From Sphingosinicella soli (GTDB lineage: Bacteria; Pseudomonadota; Alphaproteobacteria; Sphingomonadales; Sphingomonadaceae), in NCBI RefSeq assembly GCF_014199685.1, contig NZ_JACHNZ010000007.1:1-64000 (forward strand): DNA of 64,000 nucleotides. Direction: 5' to 3'. The notes under the pieces are model-generated. The model had not been told where the DNA came from. It worked only from the letters and a program-made list of their open reading frames with translations, and ran no database searches. Positions 55,331-64,000 of the stretch are shown here, piece after piece; within the stretch, counting starts at the first letter, position 1; every line of letters starts with the position of its first letter. Made by a program: the position numbers and the translations under genes.

Positions 55331-56236
55331 TCAATCGAGCTTCGGGGCGCTTGCCGGACCTTTTCTCGCCAGCACGGCCTCGCGGTAGGCCAGATAGATC
55401 GCGCTGCCGAGGATGATGGCGCCGCCGATCAGCGTGGTTGCGTCGGCGGGTTCGCCGAACAGCAGCGCGCCGATGGCGACCGTGATGCCGAAGCGCACGA
55501 AATCATACGGCATCACGGCGGTCGCCTCGGCGATGGCGAACGCCCGCACGGTGGCGGTCTGCGCGATCAGCGTGCCCGCACCGATGCCCAGGATATAAAG
55601 CCAGGCCACCCCCGAAGGCGTCGTCCAGAAGGCCAGCGCGACGAAGAATGTCGGCAGCACCGGCAGCGCGAAGCTCCAGAACACCACCGCCATCGGCCGC
55701 GCCAGCCCGACCAGGCGTTTGATGGCGATAATCGAAAACGCGATGGATCCGGCTGCGATGATCGCGGAAATGATGCCGGGTGTCAGCGGCTGCATGCCCG
55801 GCCGCAGCACGACCAGAATGCCCGCGAAGCCCACCAGAAGCGCGCCGACCCGCCGAGCGCGCAGCGTCTCGCCCAGAAACAGCGCGGCCCCGGCGGTTGC
55901 GAAGATGGGGGCGGCGAAGGTGATCGCCTGCACCGTCGCCATCGGCGCATTGGCGACGGCATAGAACATCGTGAACATGCCGATCACGCCGCTTGTCGAT
56001 CGCACGGCATGGCTTTTCCAGCGGTTCGGCGATGCGATCGCGGGGTCGCGCAGCACGAGGGGCAGGATGAACATCAGCCCCGCGATGTTCCGCCAGAAGA
56101 CGAGCGCGAAGGGATGAATGGTTTCGCTCGCCAGCCGGATGAACACCCATGCGGCCGAAAAGCCGACGGCGGCGACGAGTATCCATGCGGCGCCCGCAAG
56201 CGGACGGCTTGCGGTGTTACTTGAAGAGCGCGTCAA
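55331..56236 (-). CDS. EamA-family (DMT) transporter
   Basis: A 301-residue permease of the drug/metabolite transporter superfamily, with ten hydrophobic helices in two EamA repeats (about 17-150, 165-295). Substrate unknown. Its start overlaps the stop of the acyl-CoA synthetase gene by 20 bp, so the two are probably cotranscribed. Confidence 0.9.
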   Translation of the reverse strand: MTRSSSNTASRPLAGAAWILVAAVGFSAAWVFIRLASETIHPFALVFWRNIAGLMFILPLVLRDPAIASPNRWKSHAVRSTSGVIGMFTMFYAVANAPMATVQAITFAAPIFATAGAALFLGETLRARRVGALLVGFAGILVVLRPGMQPLTPGIISAIIAAGSIAFSIIAIKRLVGLARPMAVVFWSFALPVLPTFFVALAFWTTPSGVAWLYILGIGAGTLIAQTATVRAFAIAEATAVMPYDFVRFGITVAIGALLFGEPADATTLIGGAIILGSAIYLAYREAVLARKGPASAPKLD

Positions 56237-58019
56237 GCCGCTCCCCGTAGACCTGCTTGAGCACGTGCCGCCGGATTTTCATCGAGGGCGTCATCTGCTC
56301 GTTTTCCACGGTGAACGCCTCGTCGGCCACGATCACGCGGCGCACCTTTTCGATCACCGAAAGCTGGGCGTTCACGCGGTCGACCGCGACCGCGATGGCG
56401 CGGTGGAATTCGGGAATGCCCTTCAGCAGCGCAGGGTCGCCGGTGTGCCCGTTTGCCGCCGCCCATTCCGCCGCCCATTCCGGGTCCGGCACCACGAGCC
56501 CGACAAGATGCGGGCGTTTGTCGCCGTAAACCATCGCCTGCAGGATTTCGGGCTGCAGCGTCAGCATCCCTTCCACGCGCTGCGGCGCGACATTGTCGCC
56601 CTTGTCGTTGACGATGATGTCCTTCTTGCGGTCGGTGATCACGATGTGGCCGCTCTCGTCGATGTGGCCGATGTCGCCCGTGTGCAGCCAGCCGTCTTTC
56701 AGCACGCGCTGCGTTTCCGCCGGGTTCTGCCAGTATCCGTGCATCACCAGTTCTCCGCGCACCAGGATTTCACCGTCTTCGGCGATGCGCACCTCGACCG
56801 CCTTCAGCGGCGGGCCGACGCTGTGCATCTTCAGCTTCGCGCGCGGGCGGTTGCACGATATCACCGGCGCCGCTTCGGTCTGGCCGTAGCCCTGCAGCAG
56901 CGTGACGCCGAGCGCGGCGAAGAAGATGCCGACTTCGGGGTTGAGCGGCGCCCCGCCCGCCACCATCGCCTTCAGCCGTCCGCCGAGGCGGCCCTTCACT
57001 TTCTTGCGGATCGTGCGGTCGAGCAGCAGGTCGAGCGGCTTGTCGGTGATCGGAAGCCCGCCGTTCTCGTAGCGTTTCCGTCCCAGCCGCAGCGCCTGTT
57101 CCAGCATCCACACGGCTGCCCGGCCCTGCTTTTCGATCGCCTTCGACATGCGCTGGCGCAGCACCTCGAACAGGCGCGGCACCACCACCATGATCGTCGG
57201 ACGCGTTTCCTCGATGTTGGCGGCGAGCTTTTCCAGCCCTTCCGAATAATAGATCTCGGCGCCGAGCGCGATCGGCAGGAATTGCCCGCCGGTATGCTCA
57301 TAGGCGTGGCTCAGCGGCAGGAACGACAGGAAGGTCTCCGTGCCTTTCGGGAAGTCGTTCCACAGAATGTCCTCGCAGCCGGCAAGGTTGCACAGGATCG
57401 CGCCGTGATGCTGGCAGACGCCGCGCGGCGCGCCGCCGGTGCCGCTCGTGTAGATGATGCACGCCATGTCGCCGCGCTGCATCGTGGCGCCCGCGCGCAC
57501 GGCGGCGATGTCGCCGGTGTGCGCCGCCATCAGGTCGGCCCAGTCGATCAGTTCGGCGCCGCTCGCCTGTCCGATGCGCAGCTTTTCCATGCCGATCACC
57601 TGCTTGCATGCGGTGGATCGGTAAACGGCGGGCAGCAGCACCTTGGCGAGCTTCGCGTTGGAAACGATCGCCGCCTTCGCGCCGCTGTTTTCCAGGATGT
57701 GAAGGTGGTCACGCTCCGTATTGGTCGTATAGGTCGGCACCGTGATCGCGCCCGCCGCCATGATCGCCAGATCGGCGATGCACCACTCGGGCCGGTTCTC
57801 GCTCACCAGCACGACGCGGTCGCCCTTGCCGATGCCGCGCGCGTTCAGCGCCGTCGCCAGCGTCGCCACCTGCTGGGCGGCCTCGGCCCAGGTCGTCGTT
57901 CGCCATGCGCCCTCCGCCTTGGCGTGCAGCATGGCGCGCTTTCCGCGCCGGCTCGCCTGATCGAAGAACATCTCGACGAGGTTGGGCCAGGTCTCCGCTG
58001 TTTGCTCTGCGGTCTGCAT
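56217..58019 (-). CDS. Long-chain acyl-CoA synthetase (AMP-dependent)
   Basis: A 600-residue ANL-type ligase. The phosphate-binding loop IIYTSGTGGAPRGV, the YGQTEAAP and TGDIGHIDESGHIVITDRKKDII motifs are intact, with the final acceptor lysine near SMKIRRHVLKQ. It activates fatty acids to CoA thioesters and resembles the FAA1/long-chain type. Start at MQTAEQT; the frame runs to 58520 but lacks homology. Confidence 0.93.
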   Translation of the reverse strand: MQTAEQTAETWPNLVEMFFDQASRRGKRAMLHAKAEGAWRTTTWAEAAQQVATLATALNARGIGKGDRVVLVSENRPEWCIADLAIMAAGAITVPTYTTNTERDHLHILENSGAKAAIVSNAKLAKVLLPAVYRSTACKQVIGMEKLRIGQASGAELIDWADLMAAHTGDIAAVRAGATMQRGDMACIIYTSGTGGAPRGVCQHHGAILCNLAGCEDILWNDFPKGTETFLSFLPLSHAYEHTGGQFLPIALGAEIYYSEGLEKLAANIEETRPTIMVVVPRLFEVLRQRMSKAIEKQGRAAVWMLEQALRLGRKRYENGGLPITDKPLDLLLDRTIRKKVKGRLGGRLKAMVAGGAPLNPEVGIFFAALGVTLLQGYGQTEAAPVISCNRPRAKLKMHSVGPPLKAVEVRIAEDGEILVRGELVMHGYWQNPAETQRVLKDGWLHTGDIGHIDESGHIVITDRKKDIIVNDKGDNVAPQRVEGMLTLQPEILQAMVYGDKRPHLVGLVVPDPEWAAEWAAANGHTGDPALLKGIPEFHRAIAVAVDRVNAQLSVIEKVRRVIVADEAFTVENEQMTPSMKIRRHVLKQVYGERLDALFK

Positions 58020-58042
58020 CGCTTCGTCTCCTCCCCGTTCGG

Positions 58043-59770
58043 CTATAGTCCGGCGACCGCGCCCTCGCTGCGCGGGTCGGCGCCGCCGATCCATCCCGTT
58101 GATTTTCTTTGCACGCCGTTCGCCTTCAGCGGCAGTTTCGCCGCGAGCGGCTTGTGTCCCTTGGCCGAAAGCGCCGGGATCATCGTTTCCAGCCGCGATC
58201 CCGCCTCCACCGTGAAACGGTCGCCGGGCGCATAAAGCTGGGGCAGCGCAATGGCGTCCTGCACGTCCATCTCCCAGTCGAGCACGCCGATCAGCGCCTT
58301 CGCCACCTGCGCGATGATCGTCGATCCGCCCGCCGCGCCGATCGCCAGCACGGGTTTGCCCGAAGCGTCGTAAACGATCGTGGGCGCCATCGAACTGCGC
58401 GGCCGCTTGCCCGGCTGCACGCGGTTCGGCGCGGGTTTGCCGTCCACCTCCGGCCGCATGGAAAAGTCGGTGAGTTCGTTGTTGAGGAAGAAGCCGTTCA
58501 CCGTCAGCCCGCTGCCCCACGTCCCCTCGATGGTGGAGGTGTAGCTCGCGACGTCGCCTTGCCGGTCGGCGGCCGAGAAATGCGAGGTGGAGGGAACTTC
58601 ACCGTCCGGAACGCGCGCCACGTCGCCCGCGCCGGGCGGGGTTCCCGCCTCGACGCGCGCTGCGGCCTGTGCCGGTTCGATGAGCGCGCTGCGCGCCGAA
58701 AGATAGGCGGGATCGATCAGGCCGGCGGTGGGCACGGACACGAAATCGGGATCGCCCAGATATGCTTCGCGGTCGGCATAGGCGAGCCGCATGCTTTCGG
58801 CGATCAGGTGCCAGCTTTCCGGGCTTTGCGGGCCGAGCGCCTTCAGATCGAAGCGTTCGAGCTGCTTCAGGATGGCAAGCACGGTGGTGCCGCCCGACGA
58901 CGGCGGCGCCATGCCGCACACGCGCCACGTGCGATAGGTGCCGCACACGGGGTCGCGCCACACCGCTTTGTAGCTCGCAAGATCTCCGGCGCTCATCGCC
59001 TGGGGGTTTCTGGGCGCGCTGGCCACGGCGTTGACGAGCCGCGCGGCCTCTGCGCCCCGATAGAAGGCGTCCGCTCCGCCTTCGGCCAGCTTTTCCAGAA
59101 AGCGGGCAAGCATGGGGTTCCGGATCGTTTCGCCCGCAGCGCGCGGCGTATCGTCGGCATTGAAGAAGGTCGCCTTCGCCCATTCGGTCATCCCGGCGTG
59201 CTGCGCGCGGGCTGCCAGCATCTCGTGCAGCCGGGGGCTCATCTCGAAACCGTCCCGCGCCAGCCGGATCGCCGGCTCGAACAGTTTCGTCCACGGCAGG
59301 CGGCCGAAGCGTGCGTGCGCCATCGCCATCAGGCGGATGTTGCCGGGCACGCCGACGCTTTTGCCGCCGGGGACCGCGTCCCGAAACGGCAGAGGCGTCC
59401 CGTCTTCCTGCAGGAACATCGTCGGCGTTGCCGCCCTGGGCGCGGTTTCGCGCCCGTCGATCGTGTAGAGCTTGTCGCTTTCGGCGTCGTGGTAGAGCAG
59501 GAATCCGCCGCCGCCGATGCCCGAAGACTGGGGCTCCACGACGGTCAGCGCCAGCATCACGGCAAGCGCCGCGTCCGCCGCGCTGCCGCCCGCCGCCAGC
59601 ATTTCCTTGCCCGCCTCCGCCGCCAGCGGGTGCGCGGCGGACACGACGCTGCTGTAAACAGGCGCGTCCTCGAACACGGGCGGCGGCAAGGCTGCGGTCG
59701 GCGCGGGTGCCTGCGTCGCGCAGGAAGCGAGGCCGAGGAGAAGTGCGCCTGTCGCGGCGCGGGCGGTCAT
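58043..59770 (-). CDS. ggt: Gamma-glutamyltransferase
   Basis: A 575-residue periplasmic lipoprotein-like enzyme (lipobox GLASC) that cleaves the gamma-glutamyl bond of glutathione. The heavy-chain end VPSTSHFSAADRQGDVAS contains the autocatalytic Thr of TSHFS; the glycine-rich AIGAAGGSTIIAQV closes the small subunit. Ser-Gly-Gly-Thr (SSGGTTVLA) is also intact. Start at ATG 59770. Confidence 0.94.
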   Translation of the reverse strand: MTARAATGALLLGLASCATQAPAPTAALPPPVFEDAPVYSSVVSAAHPLAAEAGKEMLAAGGSAADAALAVMLALTVVEPQSSGIGGGGFLLYHDAESDKLYTIDGRETAPRAATPTMFLQEDGTPLPFRDAVPGGKSVGVPGNIRLMAMAHARFGRLPWTKLFEPAIRLARDGFEMSPRLHEMLAARAQHAGMTEWAKATFFNADDTPRAAGETIRNPMLARFLEKLAEGGADAFYRGAEAARLVNAVASAPRNPQAMSAGDLASYKAVWRDPVCGTYRTWRVCGMAPPSSGGTTVLAILKQLERFDLKALGPQSPESWHLIAESMRLAYADREAYLGDPDFVSVPTAGLIDPAYLSARSALIEPAQAAARVEAGTPPGAGDVARVPDGEVPSTSHFSAADRQGDVASYTSTIEGTWGSGLTVNGFFLNNELTDFSMRPEVDGKPAPNRVQPGKRPRSSMAPTIVYDASGKPVLAIGAAGGSTIIAQVAKALIGVLDWEMDVQDAIALPQLYAPGDRFTVEAGSRLETMIPALSAKGHKPLAAKLPLKANGVQRKSTGWIGGADPRSEGAVAGL

Positions 59771-59823
59771 ATGCTTAAACACCCGGACGTCATAGGACGC
59801 CGGAGCGCGTGCGGGCAAGGCTT

Positions 59824-59972
59824 CTAGGGTGTGTGAGGGATTCAGTTCAGGGCGGAGCGAAAATGGTGGATTTCGAGAACCGGAGCGGAGCGTACTAAAG
59901 GTACGTGAGCACCGGAAGCGCAGAAAGCCGCCGTTTGCAGCCCGTCCTGGGCTGAATCCGCACACACCCTAG
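59824..59972. mobile_element. MITE-like 149-bp palindromic element
   Basis: The ends are perfect 12-bp terminal inverted repeats: CTAGGGTGTGTG (59824-59835) and CACACACCCTAG (59961-59972). The inside is also largely self-complementary (GGATTCAG near 59839-59846 against CTGAATCC at 59952-59959; a central GCGTAC TAAAG GTACGT). There is no room for a transposase. The element supplies the pyrD stop codon (complement of 59969-59971). It may be a non-autonomous transposon or an extended REP; copies elsewhere in the genome are expected. Confidence 0.7.
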
Positions 59973-61021
59973 GCGTCCGCGCCTACGGCTTGCGAAACAC
60001 GCTCGAAGCCGTCCGCCCGCAGATGCGCGGCAAGTCCCGCCTTGATCGCGCCGACGAGACCCGGCCCCTGATAGACGAGCGCGGTGTAGAGCTGGATGAG
60101 GCTCGCCCCCGCGCGGATCTTCGCATAGGCGTCGTCGGCGCTCGCGATTCCGCCGACACCGATCAGCGGCACCGCGCCGACGGTCGCCTGCCGGAACGCC
60201 CGCAGCACTTCGGTCGATCGCCGCATCAGCGGCCGGCCCGAAAGCCCGCCCGCCTCGGCGGCGTGGCGGTTCTTCAGCGTTTCGGGGCGCGCCGTCGTGG
60301 TGTTTGAAACGACGAGCCCGTCGATCCCCGCCGCCACCACCGCAACCGCGATGTCGCCGATGTCGGCGTCCGTCACGTCGGGCGCGATCTTCAGGAAGAT
60401 CGGCGTCTTGCGATGGCCCCGCGCTTCGGTGATGCGGCCGAGCAGCGCGGAGAGTTCATCCTTCGATTGCAGTGCCCGCAGGCCCGGCGTGTTGGGCGAG
60501 CTGATGTTGACCGTGATGTAATCCACGAAGGGCGCGGCATGCTCCACCGAAAGCGCATAATCGGCGATGCGGTCGCGCGAGTCCTTGTTGGCCCCCACGT
60601 TCAGCCCGGTCACGCCGCGCGGGCCCCGGTGCCAGGCGCGCTCCTTGAACTTGTCGAGCGCCTGTTCGAGGCCGTTGTTGTTGAAGCCGAGCCGGTTGAT
60701 GACGGCCTGGTCTTCCGTCAGGCGGAACATGCGCGGCTTGGGGTTGCCCGGCTGGGGCAGCGGCGTCACCGTTCCGGCCTCCACGAATCCGAAGCCGAGC
60801 CGCAGCAGAGCGTTCAGCGCCTCGGCGTCCTTGTCGAAGCCCGCCGCGATGCCCACGGGATTCGAAAAGCGCAGCCCCGCGACGGTCGTGCGCAGGCTGG
60901 GCGGGTCTTCGGGGATTCGCGAGGGCGGCATTGCGCCGAGCAGCCGCAGCGACAGGCGGTGCGCGCGTTCGGCGTCGAGCTTGAAAAGGACAGGGCGAAC
61001 CAGCCCGTAAGGGATCTGCAT
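59969..61021 (-). CDS. pyrD: Dihydroorotate dehydrogenase (class 2)
   Basis: A 350-residue membrane-associated, quinone-dependent enzyme of pyrimidine synthesis. FMN-binding SNPVGIAAGFDKDAEA, catalytic-Ser region VNISSPNTPGLRALQ, and TGLSGRPL-like (AGGLSGRPLMRRSTEVL) are present. Start MQIPYG; the upstream frame is a shadow. The stop codon is formed by the first bases of the MITE-like element. Confidence 0.95.
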   Translation of the reverse strand: MQIPYGLVRPVLFKLDAERAHRLSLRLLGAMPPSRIPEDPPSLRTTVAGLRFSNPVGIAAGFDKDAEALNALLRLGFGFVEAGTVTPLPQPGNPKPRMFRLTEDQAVINRLGFNNNGLEQALDKFKERAWHRGPRGVTGLNVGANKDSRDRIADYALSVEHAAPFVDYITVNISSPNTPGLRALQSKDELSALLGRITEARGHRKTPIFLKIAPDVTDADIGDIAVAVVAAGIDGLVVSNTTTARPETLKNRHAAEAGGLSGRPLMRRSTEVLRAFRQATVGAVPLIGVGGIASADDAYAKIRAGASLIQLYTALVYQGPGLVGAIKAGLAAHLRADGFERVSQAVGADA

Positions 61022-61202
61022 ATCATAGAGCCTTAGCGCAGCGACCGGCCCGTGGTCAAAAGGAAGCGCGCGGCCCCGGCGGTGAATATGCGACTCGCAA
61101 AGCGTGCCGTGCGCCTTCGGCTTTCGAAGGCGGGGGCCGCATCCATAAACCCATGGTTCGAAACACAAAGCCCGCCCGATGTCGGATTCGTACAATCCAC
61201 CC

Positions 61203-61330
61203 ACGGGGCCGGTCGGTAGGTTCCGCCTCGCGACTCAGGGGACGTCCTTTCTTCCGGCACCAGCAGGCCGGAATGAACACGACCCTCACTTTCAGGCCCG
61301 GGCGTTTCAATGCGCCCGGGCCTTTTTTTT
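61203..61330 (+). ncRNA. Candidate small RNA 1
   Basis: No gene covers this region. A -10-like TACAAT (61191-61196) precedes a stretch with hairpin TTCCGGC (61252-61258)/GCCGGAA (61267-61273) and a strong intrinsic terminator AGGCCCGGGCG/CGCCCGGGCCT (61294-61304 with 61313-61323) plus 8 T. No plus-strand protein gene ends here, so the terminator should belong to an untranslated RNA of about 128 nt. The -35 is weak. Family not recognised. Confidence 0.45.
61294..61330 (+). terminator. Strong intrinsic terminator
   Basis: An 11-bp perfect GC-rich stem (61294-61304 with 61313-61323), 8-nt loop and a run of eight T (61323-61330). Ends candidate small RNA 1. Confidence 0.92.
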
Positions 61331-61402
61331 CGTCGCACGTCGTTTTTGCGAACGGCTCACAACATTTTGACGGGGCTTTGACGGAGCCTGCCTAAACGCA
61401 GC

Positions 61403-61496
61403 GCTGCGACCCAAGGGTTCGTCTCCTATGCCCTCAAAGGCATCTACGGCCCCGACTGACGGGGGGTCCGCTCCAACCCGGATCCCCCCTTTTTTT
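61403..61496 (+). ncRNA. Candidate small RNA 2
   Basis: A sigma-70-like promoter pair (TTGACG at 61367-61372 and GCCTAA at 61390-61395, 17 nt apart) predicts a start near 61403. The transcript would carry GTCTCCT, the hairpin ATGCC CTCAAA GGCAT (61428-61443) and end at an intrinsic terminator with 7 T (61490-61496), giving about 94 nt. The pyrimidine-rich loops look like typical anti-Shine-Dalgarno sRNA targeting motifs. Confidence 0.5.
61461..61496 (+). terminator. Strong intrinsic terminator
   Basis: GGGGGG (61461-61466) pairs with CCCCCC (61484-61489) and TCCG/CGGA extend the stem imperfectly, followed by seven T (61490-61496). Ends candidate small RNA 2. Confidence 0.85.
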
Positions 61497-61595
61497 GCCG
61501 GTCGCGAACTGCGACTCGCAGGGCGCGCGAAGCTTTGATATCTGTGTCGAAACTTTCGGCTCAGGCAGGGTGCACGAAAGGTCGGTCGCGGTTTC

Positions 61596-62441
61596 ATGTT
61601 CTCGATGCGCTATTACTCACCCGCGCCGCCGCTGCGACGGCTGCTGTCGAGCTATTATGTCGTGGAAATCGGGCCGGGCCGCATCACCGACGTGATGCGC
61701 GCGGAGCTTCCCAACGTGCGCTTCGTGATTCGCGGTCATTCGGATCTCACCTGGCCCGGCGGCATCGTCCGGCGCGGCTACGACGCCAGCGTGTTCGGCC
61801 CGCGCAGCCTGCCGCTCGGCATGGTGCTCGAAGGCCCGGCGCTGGTTTTCGGCGCGGGCATCATGCCCGATGGCTGGACGCGCTTTTTCGGCATCGATTC
61901 CGATGAACTCGCCGATGAAATGCTGCCGCTGGAAGATCTCGCCCCCGGCGCCCGCTCGGTGCTCTGCCGCATGCAGAACGGCACGTCGGACAAAGCGCTC
62001 GTGGCCGCCGCCGACGCCTTTTTCCTGTCGCTGGCACGCCGCCGCCCGGTACGCGACGACGCCGGGTTCGGGATGCTGGTCGAAAACTGGCTGGTGCGCG
62101 GCAGCCCCGGCGGGATCGATCAGCTGATCGCAGCGTCCGATCGGTCGGCGCGGCAGGTCGAGCGCCTGTGCCGCCGCACCTACGGCGCGCCGCCCAAGCT
62201 GCTGTTGCGCAAATACCGGGCGCTGCGCTCGGCCGTCGGGATCAGTCTCGATCCCGATGCGCGCTGGATGGATATCGCGGGCGACGATTTCTACGACCAG
62301 TCGCACTTCATCCGCGAATTCCGTACCTTCGTGGGCATGACACCCACGCAGTTCGCCGCAAACGGCGCTGCGGTGATGAGTCACAGCATCCGCCTGCGCC
62401 GCCAGCTTCCGACGCTTCCCAGGCTGTCGCTGGTCAGCTAG
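61596..62441 (+). CDS. AraC-type transcriptional regulator
   Basis: A 281-residue protein with an N-terminal DUF6597-like sensory part and a C-terminal AraC helix-turn-helix pair (about 175-265; GIDQLIAASDRSARQVERLCRRTYGAPPKLLLRKYRALR, FYDQSHFIREFRTFVGMTPTQF). Target unknown. Confidence 0.92.
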   Translation: MFSMRYYSPAPPLRRLLSSYYVVEIGPGRITDVMRAELPNVRFVIRGHSDLTWPGGIVRRGYDASVFGPRSLPLGMVLEGPALVFGAGIMPDGWTRFFGIDSDELADEMLPLEDLAPGARSVLCRMQNGTSDKALVAAADAFFLSLARRRPVRDDAGFGMLVENWLVRGSPGGIDQLIAASDRSARQVERLCRRTYGAPPKLLLRKYRALRSAVGISLDPDARWMDIAGDDFYDQSHFIREFRTFVGMTPTQFAANGAAVMSHSIRLRRQLPTLPRLSLVS

Positions 62442-62522
62442 AGCGACCTCGCCGCTTGACTTGGGCGCGGCGCGCCCCACATAAGCCGGACCGATTTTGT
62501 CTGATTTAGCGCCGGAGCGTCC

Positions 62523-62948
62523 GTGATCCGTCTGACCAACCTTGCCGACTATGCCGTCGTCGTGATGACGGCCGCCGCGCGTGTGCCGGACCGGCGCTTT
62601 TCCGCAGCCGAGCTTGCCGCCGAAACCGGCGTTCCGGCGCCCACGGCGGCGAAGCTCGCGGGCATACTGGCGCGTGCGGGCCTGCTCGAATCGGCGCGCG
62701 GCGTCACCGGGGGCGTTCAGCTCGGGCGCGCACCGGCGGAGATCAGCATCGCCGATATCGTCGAGGCGGTGGACGGACCCATCGCGATCGCCCAGTGCCT
62801 GCACGACAAGCATTCGGATTGTGCGCTCGAATCGAGCTGCGCGGTGCGCCCGCACTGGCCGCTCATCAACACCCGCGTGCGCGATGCGCTCGCCGACGTC
62901 ACCCTCGCCGCGATCCTCGCCGCCGAGCCCGTGAGGGAGCCCGCCTGA
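62523..62948 (+). CDS. Rrf2-family SUF system regulator
   Basis: A 141-residue winged-helix regulator with three Cys (C92, C100, C106) that bind an Fe-S cluster, like IscR/SufR. GTG start. It overlaps the sufB start by one nt (62948), so it controls and is cotranscribed with the SUF operon according to Fe-S need. Confidence 0.94.
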   Translation: MIRLTNLADYAVVVMTAAARVPDRRFSAAELAAETGVPAPTAAKLAGILARAGLLESARGVTGGVQLGRAPAEISIADIVEAVDGPIAIAQCLHDKHSDCALESSCAVRPHWPLINTRVRDALADVTLAAILAAEPVREPA

Positions 62949-64000
62949 TGGCCGCGAACGAACAGGCCGTGGCGATGGCCAAGGAGCAGTCCAAATACAA
63001 ATGGGGCTTCTCGTCCGACATCGAATCCGATTTCGCGCCCAAGGGCCTGAATGAAGACACCGTCCGTTTCATTTCGGCCAAGAAGGCCGAGCCGGAATGG
63101 ATGCTCGAATGGCGGCTGAAGGCGTTCCGCCTGTGGCTGGGCATGGAAAACCCGGACTGGGCGAAGCTCTCGATTCCCCCGATCGATTATCAGGACGCTT
63201 TCTACTACGCCTCGCCGCGCAAGAAGCCGACGCTGAAGTCGCTGGACGAACTCGATCCCGAGATCCTGCTCACCTACCAGAAGCTCGGCATCCCGATCGA
63301 GGAGCAGAAGGTGCTCGCGGGCGTCGAGGGCGCCCGCAAGGTCGCCGTCGACGCGGTGTTCGATTCGGTCTCCGTCGCCACCACCTTCCGCGAGGAATTG
63401 AAGCGCGCGGGCGTCATCTTCCTGTCGATCAGCGAGGCGATCCGCGAATATCCGGATCTCGTGAAGAAATATCTCGGCGCGGTCGTCCCCGTGCGCGACA
63501 ATTTCTTCGCCTGCCTCAACAGCGCGGTCTTCTCGGACGGCACCTTCGTCTACATCCCCGAAGGCGTCCGCTGCCCGATGGAGCTGTCGACCTATTTCCG
63601 CATCAACGCGGAAAACACCGGCCAGTTCGAACGCACGCTCATCATCGCCGAGAAGGGGTCGTACGTCTCCTACCTCGAAGGCTGCACCGCGCCGCAGCGC
63701 GACGAGAACCAGCTCCACGCCGCCGTCGTCGAGCTGGTCGCGCTCGAAGATGCGGAGATCAAATATTCCACCGTCCAGAACTGGTATCCCGGCGACGAGA
63801 ACGGCAAGGGCGGCATCTACAATTTCGTCACCAAGCGCGCGCACTGCCGGGGCGACCGCTCCAAGGTCTCGTGGACTCAGGTGGAAACCGGCTCGGCGAT
63901 CACCTGGAAGTATCCGTCCTGCGTGCTTTCGGGGAAGGACAGCGTCGGCGAGTTCTATTCGGTCGCGCTCACCAACAACATGCAGCAGGCTGATACCGGC
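62948..64000 (+). CDS. sufB: SUF Fe-S assembly scaffold subunit (partial)
   Basis: The first 351 residues of SufB; the gene runs off the right edge. [63 protein letters not shown], and [42 protein letters not shown] in pieces are family hallmarks. SufB with SufC and SufD (presumably downstream) assembles Fe-S clusters, matching the Nfu and MiaB/QueG clients in the window. Confidence 0.96.
   Translation, partial: MAANEQAVAMAKEQSKYKWGFSSDIESDFAPKGLNEDTVRFISAKKAEPEWMLEWRLKAFRLWLGMENPDWAKLSIPPIDYQDAFYYASPRKKPTLKSLDELDPEILLTYQKLGIPIEEQKVLAGVEGARKVAVDAVFDSVSVATTFREELKRAGVIFLSISEAIREYPDLVKKYLGAVVPVRDNFFACLNSAVFSDGTFVYIPEGVRCPMELSTYFRINAENTGQFERTLIIAEKGSYVSYLEGCTAPQRDENQLHAAVVELVALEDAEIKYSTVQNWYPGDENGKGGIYNFVTKRAHCRGDRSKVSWTQVETGSAITWKYPSCVLSGKDSVGEFYSVALTNNMQQADTG

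Noticed and set aside
61153-61395. 80-codon plus-strand frame over candidate small RNA 1
   Set aside because: It reads straight through a strong intrinsic terminator and has no similarity or good start site.

Overview
The window looks like a chromosome segment of a GC-rich alphaproteobacterium, most likely a member of the Sphingomonadales. This is inferred from gene content and order: the fur-miaB-phoH-ybeY-CBS protein-lnt-XRE-metK block next to MucR, the secB / Tim44-like-mltA-Smr block, hslVU, hisB-hisH-hisA-hisF-hisE, several TonB-dependent receptors, and an Rrf2-type SUF regulator followed by sufB. No rRNA, intact tRNA or CRISPR array is present. Nearly all sequence is tightly packed housekeeping coding DNA with many 4-nt ATGA overlaps.

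Layout. 1-1591: right end of an integrated element, with a tyrosine recombinase, a paired inverted repeat, and the 3' half of a tRNA-Gly(GCC) that marks the chromosomal junction. 1651-6389: dapB, a sirtuin, a zincin, phhB, an M23 peptidase, and an ECF sigma factor coupled to a membrane protein. 6624-8424: an OmpA-type protein, then a short accessory patch holding a decayed DinJ/YafQ-type toxin-antitoxin locus and a small membrane protein. 8510-20986: a long minus-strand run (metK back to a DUF4136 lipoprotein) covering SAM synthesis, lipoprotein maturation, tRNA modification, metal regulation and Fe-S delivery. 21069-29903: trpS, murJ, secB, Tim44-like, mltA, Smr, an exported methyltransferase fused to an I78-like inhibitor domain, and hslVU. 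29997-34979: a sorbosone-dehydrogenase-like lipoprotein overlapping the his genes, then a HIT protein. 35090-41867: amino acid permease, PfkB kinase, EI24 protein, queG, and an ABC-2 exporter.

42053-54445 is the most accessory-looking stretch. It holds a Tat-exported PhoD-type phosphatase convergent with a large TonB-dependent receptor, then a plus-strand cluster of TonB receptor, GPH/MelB-like transporter, TauD/AtsK-like dioxygenase, arylsulfatase with a C-S-P-T-R formylglycine motif, and a formylglycine-generating enzyme with its own signal peptide. The cluster reads as a self-contained sulfate-ester uptake and desulfation pathway. 54470-61021 returns to the minus strand: SDR, EamA transporter, acyl-CoA synthetase, gamma-glutamyltransferase and pyrD, with a 149-bp palindromic MITE-like element supplying the pyrD stop codon. 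61022-61595 has no convincing protein gene but carries two strong plus-strand intrinsic terminators and looks like two tandem small-RNA genes. The window ends with an AraC-type regulator, the Rrf2 SUF regulator and the first 351 codons of sufB.

All product names come from motif and similarity recognition by eye; no database search was run.
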